Below are positions 16,645 to 22,951 of a DNA stretch of 22,951 nt, piece after piece. A program made the position numbers and the translations under genes. How positions within the stretch are numbered: the first letter of the stretch is position 1; each line of letters starts with the position of its first letter. Source of the stretch: Prasinococcaceae sp. CCMP 1430 (taxonomy: Eukaryota > Prasinodermophyta > Palmophyllophyceae > Prasinococcales > Prasinococcaceae); assembly GCA_013416795.1 (NCBI GenBank), contig RQSC01000635.1, forward strand, positions 6,456-29,406. The letters run 5' to 3'. A model generated the notes under the pieces. It was not told where the DNA came from. It saw only the letters and a program-made list of their open reading frames with translations, and searched no databases.

Positions 16645-16652
16645 TTTCGCGC
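16645..16652 (+). promoter_or_regulatory. Second E2F-type site TTTCGCGC
   Basis: Exact consensus 151 nt upstream of the RPA1 ATG, preceded by a near-match TTTCGCGA (16633-16640). A further reverse-strand match, GCGCGAAA, lies at 16159-16166. Confidence 0.45.
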
Positions 16653-16802
16653 CGCCGCCGCCGCGCGGCGTGTGTGCGAAGGGGGGTGGGGGGGGGATTG
16701 GGGGGGGCATGCAGGTGTGTGTGTGTGTATGAGGGGGATGGCACAGCGCGCGCGCCCCGCGCCAGGCTCCCTCCCCCCCCCTTCCGCCCCGCGCGAGCGA
16801 GC

Positions 16803-18587
16803 ATGGCGACCCCGGGCGCGATCGCCGCCATCCAGGCGGGCTCCACCGACGAGGCCACGCTGCAGTACAAGCAGCTCAACGGGGTGGTCTCCGGCCGCAC
16901 CAAGGTCGTGCTCACCGACGGCGCCGCCGACGTCAACTCGATGTTCCCGCAGCAGCACGAGGCGCAGATCGGCGCGTGCGCGGCGGGAGACCTGCTCAGG
17001 CTGACCAACTTCAGCTCGCAGGCGCTGCCGAACGGCACCTCGGTGCTCATCGTGCACGACTTCGCCAAGGTGGCCAAGGCTGAGCTCGCGGCCGAGCCCA
17101 CCGAGGTGGCCACGCCGGCGCCCGCCGCGCGCCCGGCCGAGGTCGTCGCCGCGGGCGAGCCCGCCGCCAAGCGCGCCAAGCTGGAGGGCTCGCCCTCGGG
17201 CCAGGGACTGCCGTCGCCGCTGCTGTCGAGCGGCGCGCTCCTCAACAAGCGTGTGATGCCCATCATGTCGGTGAACCCGTACAACAGCTGGACCATCAAG
17301 GGCCGCCTCTCGGCCAAGAGCGACGTGCGCATGATTCGCGGCGGGCCCAAGCGCCTCTTCGACTGCGAGGTGACCGACGCCGATGGCGTGAACATCCGCA
17401 TCACCTTTTGGGACGAGCTCGCGGACAAGTACCACGCCGCGCTGCAGGAGGACCGCGTGTACGTCATCTCAGGGGGCAACATGAGGCAGGCCAACAAGCA
17501 GTACAACAACACGCGCGCGCCGTACGAGATCACCGCGTCGGCGGGCACCAAGATCGTCGAGGACACCGATGCGGCTGCTGACGCCAACTTTGGCCAGCTG
17601 AAGCTCGAGTTCGTTGGCCTCGAGAAGCTGCCGGCCCACGTGGGCAAGAAGTCGACCGTCGACATCCTCTTCGTCGTCAAGGAGGCGTACGAGCTCAGCA
17701 GCGTCACCCGCAAGGCCGACGGCGCCGCCCTCTCCAAGCGCGACCTGCTTGTGATGGACGAGTCGGCCAAGACAGTTCGCCTGACGCTTTGGGGTAAGAT
17801 GGCCACCGAGACGGCGGTCGAGACCGGCGACGTGTGCGAGCTGTCGCGCGTCAAGGTGGGCGACTGGGGTGGCGTTTCGCTCAGCTCGGTGGGCGCCTCC
17901 AAGATCACCGTCAACCCCACCAACGACAAGGCCAACGAGCTCAAGGCGTGGTACGAGTCCACCGGCCGCGATGCGTCGGTCGAGTCGCTCGGCGCCGGCC
18001 TCGAGGGCGCCGCCGCCGGCGGCGCGCGCCAGGACAAGTCCGTCTCATGCGGTGAGCTCGAGGAGCTGGGCGGCAACCCTGACAAGCCCGACTGGGTGGT
18101 GTGCCGTGGCGTGGTCATGAAGATCGGCAACGAAAAGGCAATCGAGAACGGGCCGTGGTACACGGCCTGCCCGGAGGCAGGCATCCAGTCCAAGGTGACT
18201 GAGGACGGTTCGGGGCGCTGGTTCTGCGAGAAGAATGGCAAGCACTACGACACCTGCGAGCGCCGCTTCATCATCTCCGTGCGGATGATGGACGCCACCG
18301 GCAACGCATGGGTGCAGTGCTACAACGACGAGGCAGTGCAGCTCATCGGCACGACTGCCGACGAGCTCCACAGCCTCAAGGAGACGGACGATGAGAAATA
18401 CAAGAGCATGCTCAAGGCCAACAGCTTCTCGCTCGTACAGATGAAGATGATGGTCAAGGACGACGTCTACAACGGCGAGACGCGCAAGCGCATCTCGTGC
18501 AAGCGCCTGCAGCCGCTGGACTACGCCTCCGAGGCGCGCCGCCTGCTGGACTCCATCAAGGCCATGAAGGGCGGCGAGGTCAAGTAA
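16803..18587 (+). CDS. RPA1: Replication protein A large subunit (RPA70/RFA1)
   Basis: Intronless, 594 residues (human 616). It binds single-stranded DNA in replication, repair and recombination as part of the nuclear RPA heterotrimer. Domains: N-terminal OB fold (about 1-105; IQAGSTDEATLQYKQLNGV, YKQLNG-like core); a flexible Ala/Pro/Glu linker with a KRAKLEG basic patch; DBD-A from about V151 (VMPIMSVNPYNSWTIKGRL, CEVTDADGVNIRITFWDELADKY); DBD-B about 255-375 (STVDILFVVKEAYEL, VRLTLWGKMA); DBD-C about 420-594 (GVVMKIGNEKAIENGPWYTACP ... ISCKRLQPLDY). The DBD-C zinc ribbon is abnormal: C456 and C475 remain, but the second and fourth ligands are I461 and N478, with H481 and C485 nearby. ATG 16803 is chosen because the N-terminal OB fold begins directly after it. 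Upstream E2F-type sites suggest S-phase control. Confidence 0.95.
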   Translation: MATPGAIAAIQAGSTDEATLQYKQLNGVVSGRTKVVLTDGAADVNSMFPQQHEAQIGACAAGDLLRLTNFSSQALPNGTSVLIVHDFAKVAKAELAAEPTEVATPAPAARPAEVVAAGEPAAKRAKLEGSPSGQGLPSPLLSSGALLNKRVMPIMSVNPYNSWTIKGRLSAKSDVRMIRGGPKRLFDCEVTDADGVNIRITFWDELADKYHAALQEDRVYVISGGNMRQANKQYNNTRAPYEITASAGTKIVEDTDAAADANFGQLKLEFVGLEKLPAHVGKKSTVDILFVVKEAYELSSVTRKADGAALSKRDLLVMDESAKTVRLTLWGKMATETAVETGDVCELSRVKVGDWGGVSLSSVGASKITVNPTNDKANELKAWYESTGRDASVESLGAGLEGAAAGGARQDKSVSCGELEELGGNPDKPDWVVCRGVVMKIGNEKAIENGPWYTACPEAGIQSKVTEDGSGRWFCEKNGKHYDTCERRFIISVRMMDATGNAWVQCYNDEAVQLIGTTADELHSLKETDDEKYKSMLKANSFSLVQMKMMVKDDVYNGETRKRISCKRLQPLDYASEARRLLDSIKAMKGGEVK

Positions 18588-18721
18588 GGCGTGGACGCGG
18601 ATGCACGTGGAACCCGTACACATGCACGCACGAAATGTGCCATCGCAGCAGCAACGGATGCCCCCAAATACTCACAGCGGCCCCCACCGGCGCCAGCCAG
18701 GCGCACCACCGGGGCTTGACT

Positions 18722-18745
18722 GGCGGAGCGTGGCCTCGCTCCGCC
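18722..18745. repeat. Hairpin, 9-bp stem with 6-nt loop
   Basis: GGCGGAGCG (18722-18730), loop TGGCCT, CGCTCCGCC (18737-18745): a perfect stem about 135 nt after the RPA1 stop codon. It could be a 3' UTR structure. Confidence 0.8.
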
Positions 18746-18769
18746 GCACGCGCGCTCGCCGTGCAGGCA

Positions 18770-18785
18770 GCGGCGATATCGCCGC
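18770..18785. repeat. 16-bp perfect palindrome
   Basis: GCGGCGATATCGCCGC is fully self-complementary and lies 25 nt after the hairpin. Possible dimeric protein-binding site. Confidence 0.8.
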
Positions 18786-19302
18786 CGCTGCGCCGCGCAC
18801 GTGGCTCGCACCCGTCGGTGATAATGAAACGTAACGCTCATTGTCTCTCTGTACCCCGCTTGGTGGGGTATGCCGCGTTGTGCGCTGCTGCGCGCAGTGC
18901 CGGTTGCGATGAGTGCGTGCGGGCAACCGGCGCACTGGTGGCCTCGTCAGTCGCCGGCCGGCCGCGGCCTCTTCCGCGCCCTCGACCCCCTCGATGCCGC
19001 GCGCCCGCTCCCGATCGACAGGCCCATGGAGCAGCCCGCGTCCCGCTACAGTGCGCCGCAGCGGCGCGCCGGCAGCGGGCACGCCTGGCTGGATCCGCAG
19101 CTTGGTCCGGCCCCCCAGGGCGGAGCGCAGTCATTCATTTTGACCTGAGCCCGTTCCCCGGGAGGAACGCGCACTTTCGGGCGCGCCAGCGGGGCGCGCG
19201 GGCCACAGCGCGCGTGCTGCGTGCCCACCCCCACCACCCCGCCCATTCCCTTGCGCGGTGCGCCCGTCCGCCTCGCGGCCCTGGCGGACGCCAGCGCCAG
19301 CG

Positions 19303-21327
19303 ATGGACGACGCCAACCCCTTCGCGGCGCCCGCGCCCGCGGCAGCAGCGCCTCTGCCGCCGCCGCGGGCAGCCGCGTCGCCCGCCGACGTGATGCGCAA
19401 GTGGTTCCGCGTCGCCGACGCCGACCGCGATGGGCGCATCAACAGCCACGAGGCGCCCGCTTTCTTCGCGCGCTCGGGCCTGCCGCGCGAGGAGATGGCG
19501 CGCGTGTGGATGCTCTCGGATCCGGGCAGGCAGGGCTTCCTCGGACCTGCCGAGTTCGTCGCCGCGCTCAAGTACATCTACCTGGCGCAGCAGGGGCGCG
19601 AGGTGAGCTTGCCGCAGCAGTCGCTGCGAGTGCGCGCGGCGGTAGCTGTGCCTCCGCTCGCGCGCTGCGCCGTAGAGCAAGGGGCACAGCCGCGCAATTT
19701 GGGCGCCGGGCCGTTGCCGAGGACGCGCCCAGAGCTGACGCCCGCGCCCCGCGCCTTTCCCACGCGCCATTTGTGACCTCCGGCGGACAACTCTGCCCGC
19801 TCACCTCGACGATCTCGGACGCGCCTTGCGCAGCTGTCGGTCGACAGCCTGCGCGCCGCTGAGCAGAGCGGCTCGCTCGAGCTCCCCGTCCTTGAGGGGC
19901 TCGACTCTTCCACCGGCGAGACACTTGATGGCGCGGCAGCCGGCCGGCCGCCGCCAACGGCGGGGGCGATTCCCCAGAGGCGTGGCAAGAAGGGGCATCT
20001 CTCCGCGCGCGAGTGCTACGGGTCAGTTGTGGAGGGGCTCAAGCACCTGTATCGCACCAAGGTGAGACCCGTGGAGGAGATGTACAAATTCGCCGAGTTT
20101 TGCTCGCAGCCGCTGCAGGATGGAGACTTCGATGCCAAGCCCACCGTGTTGCTGCTCGGCCAGTACAGTGTGGGCAAGTCGACATTCATTCAGCACCTGC
20201 TCGGTCGGCAATACCCTGGCTGCCACATCGGCCCCGAGCCGACGACTGACCGATTCTTTGCGGTGTATGACGGCCCCGAGGAGCGCACAACGCCGGGCAA
20301 CACACTGTGCGTGCAGACGTCCAAGCCGTTCACGGGACTGACGGCATTCGGGACGAACTTCATGAGCAGGCTGGAGGGCTCCGAGCTGCCAGCTGAGTTG
20401 CTCAAGTCGATCACCATCATCGACACGCCCGGTGTGCTCAGCGGTGAGAAGCAGCGTGTCGACCGTGGGTACGACTTTGTGCGCGTGTGCCAGTGGTTTG
20501 CGAGTCGCGCCGACCTCATCCTGCTGCTCTTCGACCCACACAAGCTGGACATCTCGGATGAGTTCAAGCGCGTGATCATATCGCTCAAGGGCAACGACGA
20601 CAAAGTGCGCGTGGTGCTCAACAAGGCGGACCAGGTGGGCGAGCAGCAGCTCATGCGCGTGTACGGCGCGCTCATGTGGAGTCTCGGCAAGTGCTTAGGC
20701 ACGCCCGAGGTGGCACGTGTGTACATCGGCTCGTTCTCGGCCGACGGCTCAATGCGAGAGAACGGCAACGAGCACCTCTTCAAGATGGAGCAGCAGGACC
20801 TGCTCAATGACCTCAAGGATATCCCGCGCCGCTCGATCGACCGCAAGGTGAACGAATTCGTCAAGCGCGTACGCTCAGCAAAAATCCATGCGCACATCGT
20901 CGCGCACCTGCGCTCGCGGATGCCGTCGATGTTCGGGAAGGACAAAAAGCAGCAGAAGATGCTGGACAACCTGCACGAGGAGTTCAACGCCGTGCACAAG
21001 GCTACCCATCTGCCCGTTGGCGACTTTCCCAATCTAGACCGCTTCCGTGAGACGCTCTCGACGTATGATTGCTCCAAGGTGCGGACGTGCCACTGCGGCA
21101 ATTGCAGCGCCCACCTTTGCTCCTGGCGCGAACCGGGCAAATGCGGCCCGTGTGCGACAGGTGGTGTGCTAACTTTCCCCTCCCATGCGCCTGTGCCCTC
21201 TCTCATGGCTCACCCTGCTCCGCTGCAGTTCAAGAAGCTCGATCCTAAACTCATGTCCAAGATCGACGAGGTGCTCGAGAAGGACATCCCGGCGCTGCTC
21301 GAGGAGTTCAGGAATCCTTACCAATAG
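19303..21327 (+). CDS. EHD-family dynamin-like ATPase with N-terminal EH domain
   Basis: Exons 19303-19602, 19834-21078 and 21229-21327, all phase 0 (GAG|GTGAGC...GCGCAG; AAG|GTGCGG...CTGCAG), give 547 residues. EHD proteins assemble on membranes and remodel endosomal and recycling compartments. The EH domain (about 27-100) has a canonical EF-hand loop D39-A-D-R-D-G-R-I-N-S-H-E50 and the pocket Trp W69 (VWMLSD). The ATPase domain has G1 GQYSVGKST (209-217), switch PEPTTDRF, G3 DTPG (297-300) and G4 NKAD (363-366), followed by the helical region through KKLDPKLMSKIDEVLEKDIPALL and the C-terminal FRNPYQ. EH at the N-terminus is the plant/protist arrangement; animal EHD1-4 carry it at the C-terminus. 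Exon 1 encodes almost exactly the EH module. The protein starts MDDANPF, so it carries an EH-ligand NPF motif next to its own EH domain. Confidence 0.93.
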
Positions 21328-21645
21328 TCACATGCGACACATGCGCACGCGTGCAGCGCGATTGGCGCGCGCGACGGCAACGCAAGGCACCGCCCGCGGC
21401 GCAGCAGACCGTATTTTTTGGGCGGTTGGGCAGTGTTAGATCGTACTGTGGACTCCCGAGTCTTACACCGCCACGCGGAAATCCGCGCCACTGCAGAGCC
21501 GCACGCGTGCGCGCCAGTGCGCACGCCCCACACGAGCGCGGGGCGCTGGCTTGCGCCTACGATGCACAGCATGATTGCGTGGCAGCGCACGCCCTGGCAG
21601 CAATGGCCTCCAGTGCGTCCACCGGGGTCCACGCCCGCTCGCACG
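21328..21645. other. Convergent intergenic region, no gene seen
   Basis: 318 nt between the EHD stop (+) and the stop of the spermidine-synthase-like gene (-). A minus-strand frame reads through much of it, but only as intron/3' read-through with no homology. Confidence 0.5.
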
Positions 21646-22664
21646 CTATTGTATCCGCAACCATCCATCGCCGATCTCCTCGCGCGTGAGCGTGCGGCCG
21701 CCCGAGTCGAACGCCTGCGGCAGTGCTCGTGCCCACGCGCCAAAGTCCAATGGCGAGTCCTCTGGCGCAGCCACAACGATGACCTGCAAGCGCGCGGATT
21801 CCGGCAAGTCGGGAAAGTCAGCTCTCGCGCTCGCCACAGGAGGCGCGGGGTTTCGCTCCGCGTGCGCGCCTGCGCACGCACATTGGCGCTCACGCAGTCG
21901 GCCACCAGGCCCAGGTCCTTGGCGTACAACGCATAGCCCGCGGGCACGCCCCGCGCGACCGCCCGCATCGCGCGCGCGTGGAACTTGTCACGCTCGTCCG
22001 AAAGGTTGGCCACCATCACGCCGCTCCCCGGCACCAGCCGCGCGGACATCGCCCGCCACGCGCCCTCCTCGGCCAGCTGCGGCAGCAGCGCGCTGTCGGC
22101 AAAGAGGTCCACGCACACCACGTCCAGCGCGCCCACCTCAGTGCTCTGGGGTTCTTCCAGCGCATCGCCGACCACGGTGGTGAGGCACCCCTCGTCTGCG
22201 AGCTCCCCGAGCCCCATGTGCAGCAGTGCAGCCTCGACGACGACCTCGTCGAGCTCCCATCCAACCACCTCAACAGCGGCGTGTCGCTCGCGCGCGGCCT
22301 CCAGCGCGACGTGCGCGCACGTGCCCCCAGCGAGGCCCATCACGCCAACGCGCACGGGCGCCGCCGCGCGCGGCGGCACGAGCGACGCAGCGGCGCCGAT
22401 CACGTCCCAGTAGCTGTCGGTGAGCGCCGCGTCGAGGCGACCGCTGCTGCCCTTGCTGTCGCCGCCGCCTTCGCTGCCGCCGCTCGCGCTGGCATCTGCA
22501 TCCGCTGGGAAGTGCACGCTGTGGATGTTCGATGAGTCATCCAGCATGAGCGCGCGCGCACCACCGAGCGGCGGGCCGAACGACCGCGGGATCTCGATGA
22601 CGCGCACGCCGCTGTCGTGGCGGTACAGCTGGCGCACGCCGCCCCCGCCGCCGCCGGCCCGCTC
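21646..22664 (-). CDS. Spermidine-synthase-like / SAM-dependent methyltransferase-fold protein, 5' end missing
   Basis: Exon complement(21882-22664) ends VADCVSAN|GTGCGT in phase 0. The last exon, complement(21646-21783), begins after TTGCAG with VIVVAAPEDSPLDFG and ends GWLRIQ; the intron is 98 nt. The N-terminal part RQLYRHDSGVRVIEIP...ALMLDDSSNIHSVHFP fits the beta-hairpin domain of spermidine-synthase-like proteins. The Rossmann part has VGVMGLAGGT (SAM loop), VVGWELDEVVVEAA, VVGDALEE and LDVVCVDLFADS. Authentic spermidine synthases have a catalytic Asp in a D-S-S-D-like motif at the last position; here it reads DLFADS, so a methyltransferase-like or unknown reaction is more likely. No ATG lies between the in-frame stop (TAG at 22665-22667) and the domain. 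A GTTAG acceptor at the same spot suggests a first exon farther right, possibly outside the window. A Gly/Ser-rich loop (DASASGGSEGGGDSKG) interrupts the domain. Confidence 0.7.
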
Positions 22665-22901
22665 CTAACCGCTTTTTGTACTGTACGTCAAAACACACGC
22701 TAAAACTGGGTTCGCGACTACCCAGGTGGTGTGATATAGGGTAAGAAAGAAAGAAGATTGTTTCATATGTGTACAGGGTCTACAAACATGCAAAAAGCTC
22801 CTTGCAGCATCGGAAGTGCTGCGGAGAGCCGAGCTGAGGGCTTCGAAGTGGAGCGAATGCGATGGCGGCAGTGGCGACACACACACACACACACACACGC
22901 G

Positions 22902-22951
<50 letters not shown>
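22665..22951. other. Upstream flank of the spermidine-synthase-like gene
   Basis: Contains a likely 3' splice acceptor for the minus-strand gene at 22665-22669 and otherwise AT-richer sequence, then a dinucleotide microsatellite to the window edge. No first exon could be identified. Confidence 0.4.
22877..22951 (+). repeat. Compound dinucleotide microsatellite (AC)n(GC)n(AC)n
   Basis: AC repeats, a short alternating GC block at about 22898-22910, then AC repeats continuing past the window end. Alternating purine-pyrimidine sequence of this type can form Z-DNA. Confidence 0.95.

Larger units (their letters stand above)
15856..16802. promoter_or_regulatory. Head-to-head promoter region of the Cys-rich protein gene and RPA1
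   Basis: A 947-nt divergent region with pyrimidine-rich sequence, a T16 run (16026-16041), GATTGY hexamer repeats, a T-rich tract, several E2F-type TTTCGCGC sites and G-rich sequence just upstream of RPA1. The RPA1 frame is open from 16398 to the chosen ATG but shows no RPA homology there, so it is treated as non-coding. Confidence 0.55.
18588..19302. promoter_or_regulatory. Intergenic region between RPA1 and the EHD gene
   Basis: A 715-nt region between two + strand genes: RPA1 3' flank and EHD promoter. It contains a 9-bp-stem hairpin and a 16-bp palindrome. I see no gene on either strand; open frames here have no recognisable content. Confidence 0.5.

Noticed and set aside
16398-16802. 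Extended N-terminus of RPA1 in the open frame upstream of 16803
   Set aside because: The RPA N-terminal OB fold starts directly after ATG 16803. The upstream frame is Arg/Pro/Gly-rich low-complexity sequence containing promoter-like motifs.
21318-21645. Read-through C-terminus of the spermidine-synthase-like frame
   Set aside because: After VSAN the frame becomes Arg/Ser-rich with no homology, whereas a GT-AG intron joins it to a coherent C-terminal exon ending at 21646.
22877-22951. AC/GC repeat as a CRISPR-like or telomeric array
   Set aside because: It is a simple dinucleotide microsatellite with no spacer structure and no telomere unit.

Overview
The window looks like a stretch of nuclear genome from a GC-rich, gene-dense microalga. 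The evidence is: spliceosomal introns; nuclear-type genes (RPA1, an EHD-type dynamin-like ATPase, an FBXO9-type F-box protein, a GCN1-pathway regulator and a single-subunit organellar RNA polymerase); a carotenoid isomerase/desaturase-type enzyme that suggests a plastid; proline-rich extracellular protein sequence; and strong G+C bias, which leaves long open frames opposite real genes. The lineage (green, haptophyte or stramenopile) cannot be fixed from the sequence.

Layout, left to right: an RWD-RING-IMPACT fusion protein (+, 74-1465, one intron); a small 3D-domain protein (-, 1530-2414, one intron); a head-to-head promoter region; a 1493-residue intronless mitochondrial/organellar RNA polymerase (+, 3247-7728); a CRTISO-like FAD enzyme (-, 7892-9784) with an assembly gap upstream (10106-10285); an FBXO9-like F-box protein (-, 10629-11872); a partial unknown gene ending 27 nt before the F-box start codon (-, 11900-12230); a proline-rich/EGF-like single-pass membrane protein (+, 12908-15038, about six exons); a small secreted Cys-rich protein (-, 15439-15855); a shared promoter region with E2F-type sites; RPA1 (+, 16803-18587); an EHD protein with an N-terminal EH domain (+, 19303-21327, three exons); and a spermidine-synthase-like protein with its 5' end missing (-, 21646-22664). 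The right edge is an AC/GC microsatellite.

The genes are mostly unrelated housekeeping functions rather than one pathway. The strongest new observation is the fusion of an RNF25-like RWD-RING ubiquitin ligase with the IMPACT (UPF0029) domain. Both parts belong to GCN1/GCN2-linked translation surveillance, so the fusion may be a natural record of a functional link. Other leads are an RPA1 whose DBD-C zinc ribbon has lost two of the four canonical cysteines, a perfect E2F palindrome upstream of RPA1, a stop-free 3n intron in the 3D-domain gene, an NPF motif at the N-terminus of the EH-domain protein, and two orphan extracellular/secreted proteins.
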